A stretch of 64,000 nucleotides of DNA from Candidatus Poribacteria bacterium. GTDB lineage: Bacteria; Poribacteria; WGA-4E; WGA-3G. Under the pieces are notes generated by a model. The model saw only the letters and a program-made list of their open reading frames with translations. It did not search any database and was not told the origin of the DNA. The translations under genes were made by a program, and so were the position numbers. The DNA lies in NCBI GenBank assembly GCA_022827625.1, contig JAJEIE010000016.1, forward strand, positions 1 to 64,000, in the 5' to 3' direction. The first letter of the stretch is position 1; the number at the start of each line of letters is the position of its first letter. Below are positions 8,686 through 16,719 of this stretch, piece by piece.

Positions 8686-9513
8686 CTATCGCTCTGGAAT
8701 GCTATCCTCAGTTGGACGAGGATTGTGTACCCAATGTCCACTCGGATCGCTGCCTCTGGCAACAATCGCGCGCTGGTTCCAATCGTTCGCGGCGTGGACA
8801 TCCGGCGGCACAAACCGCATCGTCAATCCACAACGCCGTCGGTCTGAAGCGTTCGGTTCAGAACCGTGCAACAGCAGGTCGGAATGTAAAGACATCTGTC
8901 CGGCTCTCATCTCAAAGGGAAAAGGCGCGTCCCCATATTCCGTAGCACCGTGTACCGTCTGACCGAGAACATTCTTTTCCTCAGCAGTACTTCGTTCAAA
9001 TGCGATCTGTCCGTGCACATGCGACTTTGGAATAACCGTCATCGCACCGTTCTCGACAGAAGCATCGTCAATCGCCAACCACACCGTGACGGTTTTGCTT
9101 GGAGACAGGGGCCAATACGAGGCATCTTGATGCCAACTCACCTGCTTAACATCACCCGGCATCTTGCAGAAGTAGTGTGTTCCCCAACAGATAAGCACTT
9201 CACCGAGCAGATCCTGCACATAATCCAGAACCCTATCCTCCGTAACCAGATCGTGGATACCTGGGCAGCTGGTATGCCACCCGTTAATGGAGTAACTATT
9301 CATCCCCGCCCCCAACGCTTTCTCCATGAGTTGATTGAAATAGGCGCGGTGCTCGGCGATCTCTGCTTCAGAAAAGACATCCAAGGGTGAAATGAATCCT
9401 CTTTCATTGAAGTGTGCAATTTGGGCAGACGTTAAGGTCGTTGGATTCTCATTTTCAACCGGAAAAAACTGTAGTCTTCGATTCAGTTCCGGCATTGCGT
9501 CTGTAATGGGCAT
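8686..9513 (-). CDS. phytanoyl-CoA dioxygenase (PhyH) family, Fe(II)/2-oxoglutarate oxygenase
   Basis: ATG at 9513 is preferred over the track start because GAGGA lies 7 nt before it. The 275-residue product holds the iron-binding HxD at H128/D130 (WHQDASYW), the double-stranded beta-helix strand TVWLAIDDASVENGAMTVIPKSHVHG, and the distal His with the 2-oxoglutarate Arg in LLHGSEPNASDRRRCGLTMR. Such enzymes hydroxylate small molecules using 2-oxoglutarate and oxygen. Four paralogs occur in this window; none can be tied to phytanoyl-CoA itself. It is the first gene of a two-gene operon with the Npt-like transporter. Confidence 0.9.
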   Translation of the reverse strand: MPITDAMPELNRRLQFFPVENENPTTLTSAQIAHFNERGFISPLDVFSEAEIAEHRAYFNQLMEKALGAGMNSYSINGWHTSCPGIHDLVTEDRVLDYVQDLLGEVLICWGTHYFCKMPGDVKQVSWHQDASYWPLSPSKTVTVWLAIDDASVENGAMTVIPKSHVHGQIAFERSTAEEKNVLGQTVHGATEYGDAPFPFEMRAGQMSLHSDLLLHGSEPNASDRRRCGLTMRFVPPDVHAANDWNQRAIVARGSDPSGHWVHNPRPTEDSIPER

Positions 9514-9624
9514 CGGCGCGTCCTCTTTTTTTAGGTAGGTTAGAAGTTTGTATTGTGGGTATGATACCAAATTTGAACCCGCTTGTCAATTTGTTTTGCT
9601 TCCCAAACAGAGCCATTCAGTCCT

Positions 9625-9652
9625 TCTGTAGGAGGGAACTCCGATTCCCGAC
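9625..9652 (+). repeat. dispersed palindromic repeat, CTGTAGGAG/GAC family, variant arms
   Basis: The frame TCTGTAGGAG...CGAC is kept, but the interior is GGGAACTCCGATTCCC, with outer pairing GGGAA / TTCCC instead of GGGATTT / AAATCCC. Confidence 0.75.
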
Positions 9653-9749
9653 ATATTCCTGTAAGGTCACCCTTTCAACTCGCGATACCTTTGCGACAAT
9701 GCTCAAAAATCTGATAATTGAATAGCTCTGATAATCAGACCAGTTTTTC

Positions 9750-9778
9750 TTGACAGCTCTTACCAAATATGCTATTAT
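9750..9778 (+). promoter_or_regulatory. sigma-70-type promoter before the restriction-modification genes
   Basis: TTGACA (9750-9755), a 17-nt spacer, then TATTAT (9773-9778). It is the only strong promoter seen ahead of the methyltransferase and would give a leader of about 140 nt. Confidence 0.65.
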
Positions 9779-9828
9779 TTCCAAAATAGACTGTGACAGC
9801 GGTGGCACAGTGTCGTTCGGAAGTTTCC

Positions 9829-9906
9829 ATTATAGTGAAACTAAAAAATAAACAGACATTCCGTGCTGCGTTTGACTGTATCAGTAATCCTAAACTTCAC
9901 TATAAT
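9829..9906. promoter_or_regulatory. 11-bp inverted repeat in the methyltransferase leader, possible operator
   Basis: ATTATAGTGAA (9829-9839) and its exact reverse complement TTCACTATAAT (9896-9906) are 56 bp apart. The second arm contains a TATAAT 22 bp before the methyltransferase ATG. No C-protein gene is seen, so self-control by the methylase is only a guess. Confidence 0.4.
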
Positions 9907-9928
9907 TCTACATCATACGATCCGATTT

Positions 9929-11068
9929 ATGAAAACTACCCATAAGATCCTTTTCCAAGATGCCCGAGAGTTAAAAGAAATTGCTTCAGAAAGCGTTGAC
10001 CTGGTCGTCACCTCTCCACCATATCCGATGATTGAAATGTGGGATGAAATGTTTAGCAACCAGAATCCAAGAATTCAGGATGCGTTAGCGGGCGGTGATG
10101 GAAAATCGGCGCATGCGTTGATGCACGAGATCCTTGATTCTGTATGGGATGAAGTATTTAGGGTCTTAAAAAACGATAGATTTGCATGTATCAATATAGG
10201 CGATGCAACAAGGAAGGTTAGAAACGATTTTTGTTTATATTCAAATCACGCGAGAGTTTTGACCTATCTCTTAAATATCGGGTTTTCAGCACTACCTGAT
10301 ATCCTCTGGCGAAAACAGGCCAACACGCCCAATAAATTTATGGGATCAGGCATGCTACCTGCAGGTGCCTACGTAACGCTAGAACATGAATACATTTTAA
10401 TAGTCCGAAAAGGTTCAAAAAGAGAATTTAAAACAGAAAAAGAAAAACAGAATAGACGCGAAAGTGCGTTATTTTGGGAAGAACGGAATATCTGGTATTC
10501 GGATGTTTGGACAGATATTAAGGGAACAGAACAGAAACTTTCCAATGCAATATCCCGATCGAGGAGTGCAGCATTTCCCTTCGATTTGGCTTATCGACTG
10601 ATAAATATGTACGCTGTGAAAAGTGATACAATACTTGACCCGTTTTTAGGGACAGGAACCACGGTTGCTGCTGCGATGACATCGGGACGCAATAGTATCG
10701 GTGTCGAAATTGATAAAAGCTTTCAACATATTTTATGTCCAATCGCACACGGCATCATCGATTTTTCAAACGATTATTTGCACGACAGGTTACTCAGACA
10801 CGTAGCGTTTGCAAAAACCCGAACTGAAAAATCGGGCCCGTTAAAATACAGAAACAAGCATTACGGCTTCCCAGTGGTGACGAGTCAGGAACAGTTCATT
10901 TTGTTGAACGGCTTAAAAGAGGTTCGAGACTGTGGCGATAATATTTTTGAAGTCATGTATACAGCAGAGCCGCAAGATTTGAATTTTCAGCAACCCTCAG
11001 CATCTATAGCAGGGAAGAAAGTGAAGTCTTACAATAGACCTATTCAACCGAGTATGTTGGACGTGTAG
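9929..11068 (+). CDS. DNA methyltransferase of a type II system, beta class, probably N4-cytosine (MjaI-like)
   Basis: The start at 9929 (MKTTHKILFQDA) is chosen because the residues before it in the track ORF are not family-like. The catalytic motif TSPPYP comes near residue 30, and the AdoMet motif DPFLGTGTTVAAA comes late, near residue 238; this order marks the beta class. The S/T-P-P-Y form fits N4-cytosine or N6-adenine methylation. The next gene looks like an MjaI-family endonuclease, whose known member cuts CTAG with an N4-cytosine methylase partner, so CTAG modification is the inferred role. The last about 80 residues have no motif I recognise. Confidence 0.85.
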   Translation: MKTTHKILFQDARELKEIASESVDLVVTSPPYPMIEMWDEMFSNQNPRIQDALAGGDGKSAHALMHEILDSVWDEVFRVLKNDRFACINIGDATRKVRNDFCLYSNHARVLTYLLNIGFSALPDILWRKQANTPNKFMGSGMLPAGAYVTLEHEYILIVRKGSKREFKTEKEKQNRRESALFWEERNIWYSDVWTDIKGTEQKLSNAISRSRSAAFPFDLAYRLINMYAVKSDTILDPFLGTGTTVAAAMTSGRNSIGVEIDKSFQHILCPIAHGIIDFSNDYLHDRLLRHVAFAKTRTEKSGPLKYRNKHYGFPVVTSQEQFILLNGLKEVRDCGDNIFEVMYTAEPQDLNFQQPSASIAGKKVKSYNRPIQPSMLDV

Positions 11069-11095
11069 GAACTTCATATCGGACAAAAAAAATAT

Positions 11096-11677
11096 ATGCA
11101 AATCAAATTAACAAATACTGAAATTCAGGAATATGTAGATGCCCCTGCTTGTGAATTTCCGAAGTATACGACCCAATTAATAAATCTCGCAAACCAAAAT
11201 TCGCAGGCTACGCGCCCAAGACACGTTGGACAAATGACTGAACTGATTCAGGATTTTCCAGGAAAGTCTTTTGAAGAATGGGTGCAATGGTATCAAGAAC
11301 AATATCCTGGAGCAATTGACAATGCGACAGAAAAAATCACTGCAATGATAGAAAATCTTGACCTGGCACTACCCAAAATTGACCGAGCTATGGTTAAAGC
11401 ATGGGTAGAGGATCTGATCCTTGTCAAAACCTATACAGGACTTAAATTTCAGGAGGCAATCCTAAGAAAGTTGGCAGAAATAAAGGACTGCGACTACCGT
11501 TTGGCAGAACCTCATGAGGAATCACAAGGTATAGATGGATTCGTAGGTGAAGAGGCATATTCCATCAAGCCAAGCAGCTACGAGGCAATGCCATATTTAT
11601 CAGAATCCATAGAAGTGAAGATGATTTTTTATGAAAAAAGGAAGGATGGTGTAGTGTTTGAAATCCCAGAGGATTAG
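11096..11677 (+). CDS. MjaI-family type II restriction endonuclease
   Basis: The 193-residue product carries the conserved block LINLANQNSQATRPRHVGQM, then WVQWYQEQYPGAIDNATEKI, VKAWVEDLILVKTYTGLKFQE, and near the C-terminus GIDGFVGEEAYSIKP, which fits the Asp and Lys of a PD-(D/E)xK-like nuclease centre. I recognise this as the MjaI family from memory of its motifs; a profile search would settle it. The gene lies 27 bp after the methyltransferase, the order expected for a compact restriction-modification pair. Length is in the family range, and no frameshift is seen, so it may be active. Confidence 0.7.
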   Translation: MQIKLTNTEIQEYVDAPACEFPKYTTQLINLANQNSQATRPRHVGQMTELIQDFPGKSFEEWVQWYQEQYPGAIDNATEKITAMIENLDLALPKIDRAMVKAWVEDLILVKTYTGLKFQEAILRKLAEIKDCDYRLAEPHEESQGIDGFVGEEAYSIKPSSYEAMPYLSESIEVKMIFYEKRKDGVVFEIPED

Positions 11678-11760
11678 CAGTAGAAGAACCTATAGGTTGC
11701 GTTAATTTAACAAATTCACATACTGTAGACCTTACCTATCTATCAGAAAACACTAAAAAA

Positions 11761-12762
11761 ATGGACGAAAAACGAGCCAGTGGACGCTACTACACCCGTG
11801 GGAACCCGTTTCAACTAAAACCGTTCCAGACGTGGGCAAAAGAGATCAACTTAGAACAACAGACAGCTTTAGAACCCTTTGCCGGTGCTAAAGACATCCC
11901 ACAACTGATTGACGCAGCACAGCTTCGGTGTCAAGACTGGGCATTTTTTGACATTGAACCAGGGGCAAAAGGGATTGTGCCACGAGACACGCTCGCCGAC
12001 TTCCCGACCGGCTTCAATGTTTGCATCACCAATCCCCCGTGGTTAGCGCGCAACTCCGCAACCCGTCGTGGCTTACCGTTCCCAGAAGCAACCCAATATG
12101 ACGATCTCTACAAATACGCACTTGAGCAGTGTCTGACGCATTGCGGATGGGTCGCAGCAATTATCCCAGAAGCATTCATTCGGAGCGGTCTGTTCCTACA
12201 ACGGCTACGCGACTTCATCTCCTTAGTCCCTCAAACACAACACAAGACTACGGAAGAAAATGGGAAAAGAGACACTTCCTATATGTTTGAGGATACCGAA
12301 CACCCTGTGGGACTCGCCTTATTCACACCGGACGCAACACCCGATGTTAGGGTCTGGCGTAACAATCAACCTCTTGGTGGCCTCGGCAAACTACGAACAC
12401 ACCTTCCCCAACCTTCTCGTAATCGCAGCATTGTGTTCAACGACCCAAACGGAAATCTCGGACTCATCGCCATAGACAATACCGTTTCCGCTTCCATCCG
12501 TTTCTGTCCACCAGAAGAACTGAAAGACTACCCGATCCGTGTTCACTGTCGTTCCATTACAAAAATTGGCGTGCCATGGCACGTGGATATAGACCTGCTC
12601 AATACTTACTTGACAACAATCCGAGAGAAAACCCACGATGTTTTTTTAACGGCTTTCAAAGGCTTACGCCGCGATGGACATTACCGCCGCCGATTAGATT
12701 GGGCTCTGACGCGAGCAATTGTTGACACACAGCAACTACAACTTGCAACGAAAACCAAATAG
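11761..12762 (+). CDS. putative N6-adenine DNA methyltransferase (NPPW type)
   Basis: This 333-residue protein has an AdoMet motif I-like LEPFAGAKDI near residue 39, an acidic FFDIEPGA strand, and the catalytic TNPPW near residue 97, the order of gamma-class adenine methylases. After the NPPW come AAIIPEAFIRSG and a poorly conserved target-recognition region. It begins 83 bp after the restriction endonuclease gene and ends 3 bp before the lipoprotein gene. No separate nuclease partner is adjacent, so it is either an orphan methylase or part of the island's other system. Base composition here is closer to the host average than in the MjaI pair. Confidence 0.75.
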   Translation: MDEKRASGRYYTRGNPFQLKPFQTWAKEINLEQQTALEPFAGAKDIPQLIDAAQLRCQDWAFFDIEPGAKGIVPRDTLADFPTGFNVCITNPPWLARNSATRRGLPFPEATQYDDLYKYALEQCLTHCGWVAAIIPEAFIRSGLFLQRLRDFISLVPQTQHKTTEENGKRDTSYMFEDTEHPVGLALFTPDATPDVRVWRNNQPLGGLGKLRTHLPQPSRNRSIVFNDPNGNLGLIAIDNTVSASIRFCPPEELKDYPIRVHCRSITKIGVPWHVDIDLLNTYLTTIREKTHDVFLTAFKGLRRDGHYRRRLDWALTRAIVDTQQLQLATKTK

Positions 12763-12765
12763 AAT

Positions 12766-13083
12766 ATGAACAGCCAAAAATTAATCTGCCTACTTCTACT
12801 GACAGCACTCATCACGTTTGCGGGATGCATACCCGGCGATGGCAAACACACCGCAGAAAAACCCGCAGGCTTTTTTTGGGGCATCTGGCACGGCTGGATC
12901 GCGCCAATATCGCTGATTTGGCACCTATTTGACTCAGATATCCGTCTCTACGAACCAAACAACACTGGCTGGTGGTACGACTTCGGATTTTACATCGCCG
13001 TTATCAGCGGTTTCGGCGGCATCTCTTTTTCACGAAAGAAACGTAAGAAGGTTGTCGTACAGGAGAGCAGTAATTCTGAATAG
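12766..13083 (+). CDS. small membrane lipoprotein of unknown function
   Basis: The 105-residue product has a lipoprotein signal ending at the lipobox TFAGC (Cys about residue 21), then a conserved-looking aromatic block GFFWGIWHGWIAPISLIWHLF, and a second membrane segment YIAVISGFGGISF followed by SRKKRKK. I have a sense of similar short lipoproteins in many bacteria but know no function. It starts 3 bp after the methyltransferase stop, so the two are translationally linked. Confidence 0.75.
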   Translation: MNSQKLICLLLLTALITFAGCIPGDGKHTAEKPAGFFWGIWHGWIAPISLIWHLFDSDIRLYEPNNTGWWYDFGFYIAVISGFGGISFSRKKRKKVVVQESSNSE

Positions 13084-13193
13084 GTTGTACCTGTTATAGC
13101 GAAGACTGGCAGTCTACGTTACATACTGCTGAATGCTGTCTGCAATTTTATCGTCCGAAGTAGGATTATCGGATTTGCGGGATTAAGGTGCGG

Positions 13194-13220
13194 TAGAAGA
13201 CGGGCGAGACAACCTCGCCC
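13194..13220 (+). repeat. dispersed repeat TAGAAGAC(A/G)GGCGAG...CTCGCCC
   Basis: Hairpin GGGCGAG / CTCGCCC with loop ACAAC. A second copy at 15549-15575 differs at one base. The two copies flank the IscB-like fragment and the AAA-nuclease gene. Confidence 0.85.
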
Positions 13221-13260
13221 CTACGGCACATTTACCCTAAGATTTAAGGAATAGGCAGTC

Positions 13261-13866
13261 AATAACCCCCCGCTCAAGCATGGGGACTTGTGAAAAGGCA
13301 CGCACCATAGAACGTGCGAAGAAATGGAATCAGTCCTTTAGTCCTTTGGAAGTCGGTAAGCAGTGGTTCTACACAGAAATAGAAAAAAGGTGGGAACTGC
13401 TAACACTTCAAGGATACGAAACGAAAGAAATACGCGATAGATTAGGTCTCAAGAAGTCGTCAAAGAAACTTGCTGATATTTTTTCAGCACATTGTGTAGA
13501 TTCTTGGTGTTTAGCGTATCACGCTATCGGAGGACAGAATATCCTTGATAACACAGATATTCTCTGTATAGCACCTATACCGATACGTAGACGTGAACTC
13601 CATAGGCAGAATCCACAAAAAGGTGGGAAAAGACCCCGCTACGGTGGCACGACTTGGAACGGACTGGTAAAGAATATCCTCGTTAAACACGCTAAATATG
13701 GATTAGCCCGTATTAGCGGGTTCGGCAAACAAGGTATTTCTCTCTACTCCTTAGAGGGAAAACGCCTCTGTCAAAACGCAAAACCACAAGATTTTAGAGT
13801 GCTAACACGACTAAACTTTAACTACAGGAGCGGTGTTTCCTCCCCCTGCTAAAGCAAGAGGGTCTC
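13261..13866 (+). mobile_element. possible compact mobile element around an IscB-like fragment
   Basis: A CCCC/GGGG hairpin (CCCCCCGCTCAAGCATGGGG) overlaps the start of the fragment, and a related imperfect hairpin (CTCCCCCTGCTAAAGCAAGAGGG) overlaps its end. Paired terminal hairpins of this style are found around IS200/IS605-like and IscB-type units. The limits are approximate and no target-site signature was identified. Confidence 0.35.
13280..13852 (+). pseudogene. C-terminal part of an IscB-like RRXRR-domain protein
   Basis: The 190-residue frame matches, from memory, the C-terminal half of RRXRR-domain proteins related to IscB, the ancestors of Cas9: KWNQSFSPLEVGKQWFY, GYETKEIRDRLGLKKSSKKLADIF, HCVDSWCLA, then RRRELHRQNPQKGGKRPRYGGT. 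The roughly 200-residue N-terminal part with the RRXRR domain and first RuvC motif is absent, and the 200 bp upstream show no remains of it. The last codons may also be shifted, since the +1 frame reads on through FPPPAKARGSLHRIF. I therefore treat it as a decayed fragment. HCVDSW keeps the Asp expected at the last RuvC motif. Confidence 0.6.
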
Positions 13867-13882
13867 TACACCGAATATTTTG

Positions 13883-15511
13883 ATGAAAACTTTTGAGACG
13901 CGAGGGCCCGTGTATCGTGAGCGTAACTATGTCGTCCGACGTACCGCGGAACTTGCGGATTTTATTAAACGCGTCAAACAAGGGCGATACATCGTCATCT
14001 TTGCGCCGCGGCAAACAGGCAAAACCACCTTTTTCCGATGGGCACTGGACGCTCTCGCAAACGAAGAGATACCCTATTTTCCAATCCAACTGGATTTTGA
14101 GGAGTATAGAACCTTTTCGCCTTCCGATTTTTATGACTACCTCTGCAAAGATATTCGCAAAGAAATTAAAAACGTTTTTGAAAAACGCGGTGAAGAAATT
14201 TCTGATAATTTAAGGCAATTTCTGGAAAATGCAAAGATTACCAATCACGTTTCAATGAGAGAGTTTTTTGAAGATCTTGCGAATTTGCTGATTGGCAACG
14301 TGGACTCGCAAATGACACCTTTGACCCAGCGGGTTGTTATTATCATTGACGAATTTGATGGCGTTCCGCAAACTGTCGTAAGCAATTTCCTCCATTCGCT
14401 CCGACGCATCTATCTCTCCGATATCGCATCACGGTGTCCCTTTAGCCTCGGCCTCGTCGGCGTTAAGAGCATAACACAACTGAACTATGACCGCTCTATC
14501 TCGCCCTTCAATATTCACGACGAGTTCGCCTTGCCCAACTTTACGCTCGAACAGGTGCAAGAACTCCTGGGACAATATACCGATGCAGTTGGTCAACCCT
14601 TTGCCGCTGAAGTCATCACAACACTTCACAAACAGACAGCAGGTCAACCCTTCCTTGTAAATCGGCTCGCACAGATCCTTACTGAAGAACTGGATCTTCC
14701 AAAAACTGAGCGAATTGACATGACTCACTTTTCGGAAGCACACACGCGGCTGCTGCGGGAACAGAACACTAACACCCAGCATCTCCTAACCAATATCCGA
14801 AAGAATCCCCGCTTTGAAACTATCCTCATGGAAATTGTCTCCTACGATAGAGGTGTCGAATTCAACCTGCACAACGAATATATTGACGAACTTGTGACTT
14901 ACGGGGTTATTTCGGAAGGTGCTGACGGGATGTGTGAAATTGTCAACCCGATTTATCAGTATTGCATCATGCGGGCATTCCAACCTTTGATAAATGGGCT
15001 GGAACGTGAATATTTTCCTGAAGATATAGAAACCGATTTTTTAGATTATCTCGCAGCCGATGGACAGATTCGCCTCCAGTCTCTGCTTGATAATTTTCAG
15101 GATTTTATCGCACGCGCCGGATATCGAATTCTGCAAGTGCCGGAAACCCCGAAAGAATTTGTTGGGCAGTACCTCCTTTTCGCATATCTTGAGCAGTTTG
15201 TGCGGTTGGTACGTGGGCGAATGTACCTTGAAGTACCAACCGGACGCGGAAGGACAGATCTGCTCATTCTGCACAACACACGAAAATACATCGTCGAAAC
15301 CAAGATTTGGGAAGGGGAACGTTCCTATGCAGCAGGAAAGCAGCAACTGGCAGCATATATGCGGTTAGAGGGTGCAGCGGAGGGGTACTATATTGTGTTC
15401 GATCATCGTAAGAACCCAATACCTCGAACAGAGACAGAGGTTGTCGAAGGCTTCACCATCCGAAACTACGTCATCCCTGTCGTGCAAGAACCGCCCTCAC
15501 GGAGAACATAA
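13883..15511 (+). CDS. AAA-like ATPase fused to a PD-(D/E)XK nuclease domain
   Basis: The track start at 13880 is a TTG; ATG at 13883 is adjacent and preferred (542 residues). The N-terminal half has Walker A FAPRQTGKTTFF (about residue 43) and Walker B VVIIIDEFDG, then a sensor-like SLGLVGV and a winged-helix-like region. The C-terminal about 120 residues hold a PD-(D/E)XK core: VPTGRGRTDLLIL followed by KYIVETKIWEG and a helix with GKQQLAAYM. This ATPase-nuclease arrangement is common in bacterial genomes and often lies in defence or mobile regions, but its job is not known. It is complete and flanked by the two copies of the GGCGAG repeat. Confidence 0.8.
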   Translation: MKTFETRGPVYRERNYVVRRTAELADFIKRVKQGRYIVIFAPRQTGKTTFFRWALDALANEEIPYFPIQLDFEEYRTFSPSDFYDYLCKDIRKEIKNVFEKRGEEISDNLRQFLENAKITNHVSMREFFEDLANLLIGNVDSQMTPLTQRVVIIIDEFDGVPQTVVSNFLHSLRRIYLSDIASRCPFSLGLVGVKSITQLNYDRSISPFNIHDEFALPNFTLEQVQELLGQYTDAVGQPFAAEVITTLHKQTAGQPFLVNRLAQILTEELDLPKTERIDMTHFSEAHTRLLREQNTNTQHLLTNIRKNPRFETILMEIVSYDRGVEFNLHNEYIDELVTYGVISEGADGMCEIVNPIYQYCIMRAFQPLINGLEREYFPEDIETDFLDYLAADGQIRLQSLLDNFQDFIARAGYRILQVPETPKEFVGQYLLFAYLEQFVRLVRGRMYLEVPTGRGRTDLLILHNTRKYIVETKIWEGERSYAAGKQQLAAYMRLEGAAEGYYIVFDHRKNPIPRTETEVVEGFTIRNYVIPVVQEPPSRRT

Positions 15512-15548
15512 TCCGTCAGATTGTGCCTTTTATCGCACAGCCTGACAG

Positions 15549-15575
15549 TAGAAGACAGGCGAGACAACCTCGCCC
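15549..15575 (+). repeat. second copy of the TAGAAGAC(A/G)GGCGAG...CTCGCCC repeat
   Basis: Same sequence as at 13194-13220 with A instead of G at one position; arms GGCGAG / CTCGCC. Confidence 0.85.
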
Positions 15576-15613
15576 TTTTAGTTCAGCAAATACTTGATGA
15601 TCCCGATAGTCCT

Positions 15614-15715
15614 ATGGTTCCCGACCTGGAGGAAGAAATAAACATGTTAGTATATGACCTATACGACCTAACGTCCACAGAAATTGCACTAATAGAGAAA
15701 GGACATAACCTATGA
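15614..15715 (+). pseudogene. C-terminal tail fragment of a type IIG / TaqI-like methylase-nuclease
   Basis: Only about 33 codons from ATG 15614, or 64 from the TTG at 15521, remain. The end DLEEEINMLVYDLYDLTSTEIALIEKG follows the pattern at the very C-terminus of many Eco57I/TaqI-like and PglX-like enzymes (IDxLVYxLYxLTxxEIxxVE). Nothing upstream encodes the rest of such an enzyme, and the GGCGAG repeat interrupts the open frame. It may still be translated; its TGA overlaps the ATG of the next gene. Confidence 0.45.
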
Positions 15716-16704
15716 AAACTTTAGTCATCGGTGGAACAGGCAACATCAGCCGCGGCATCGTCGCCGCATTACAAAATCGAAACCACGAAGTCGTCCTGTT
15801 CAATCGTGGACAACATGTCGATCCACCACCCTCCGATGTTCGCGTCATCCAAGGCGACCGGCAAAACCGCGAGGATTTCGAGGCAAAGGTCAGTGCCGAA
15901 AACTGGGATGCCGTCATTGATATGATTAGCTTCAACGCAGACGATGCCGCCTCCGCACTCCGTGCATGTCAAGGACGCGTCGGACACTTCGTCCACTGCT
16001 CAACAGTAATGACCTACGGACCCCCATTCAGCGGTATCAATCTCCCAGAGACAGCACCCTTGCAAGGCACATCAGGTTATGGACTCGGCAAAATTGCAGC
16101 CGATAATCTACTTTTAGAGGCACACGCGCGCCATGGATTTCCCGTAACCATTTTCAAACCCTCATATACACACGGACCCGGTATACCCCTCCATCGACAA
16201 GTCGGCGGAGACGGGAGTTGGATTGATAGATTACGCAAAGGAAAACCGATCCTCTCTGCAGGCGATGGACTCAACTATTTTCAGTTCCTGTCATCTCGCG
16301 ACGCAGGAATTGCGTTTACAGATATATTGGGTAAATCCGATTGCTTCGGCGAAATATACAACATCGTCCATCCACAAGCACGTACATGGGACGAGTGGCA
16401 CCGTGCCGCAGCAGACGCACTCGGCGTTGATATAGAGATTGTGCATGTCTCACAGGAGACCCTCATCGCAATGGCACCCGAACGGTTCAGCGGCTTACGC
16501 GGCAACTTCGGGCACACCCAAATCTTCAGCCATGAGAAACTCGCAGCAGTATTACCTGAATTCAGTCCACAAATTCCGGTTACAGAAAGTGTCGCAGAAA
16601 ACATTGCATGGATGGATAAACACAATCGCGTCCCAAATAGTGATGCCAACGATTTGGAAGATCAGATTATTGCGGCAGTCCGCAATCTACCGCGCATCCC
16701 ATAG
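15712..16704 (+). CDS. NAD-dependent epimerase/dehydratase family protein (extended SDR)
   Basis: The 330-residue protein begins with the Rossmann motif VIGGTGNISRGI, then a second strand HEVVLFNRGQ, DVRVIQGDR and the WDAVIDMISF strand. The catalytic Tyr-Lys region reads TSGYGLGKIAADNLL, close to the family YxxxK spacing. Family members change sugar nucleotides or are atypical SDRs; the substrate cannot be told. The ATG overlaps the stop of the short fragment upstream, and a PhyH gene follows 15 bp downstream, so the two probably work in the same pathway. Confidence 0.85.
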   Translation: MKTLVIGGTGNISRGIVAALQNRNHEVVLFNRGQHVDPPPSDVRVIQGDRQNREDFEAKVSAENWDAVIDMISFNADDAASALRACQGRVGHFVHCSTVMTYGPPFSGINLPETAPLQGTSGYGLGKIAADNLLLEAHARHGFPVTIFKPSYTHGPGIPLHRQVGGDGSWIDRLRKGKPILSAGDGLNYFQFLSSRDAGIAFTDILGKSDCFGEIYNIVHPQARTWDEWHRAAADALGVDIEIVHVSQETLIAMAPERFSGLRGNFGHTQIFSHEKLAAVLPEFSPQIPVTESVAENIAWMDKHNRVPNSDANDLEDQIIAAVRNLPRIP

Positions 16705-16719
16705 TCCAGAGGTGAGAAC

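Noticed and set aside
8658-8813. N-terminal extension of the Npt-like transporter ORF
   Set aside because: It lies inside the PhyH gene in another frame and has no transporter-like sequence.
12766-13083. Restriction or methylase accessory role for the small lipoprotein
   Set aside because: Apart from its position, nothing in the sequence supports it.
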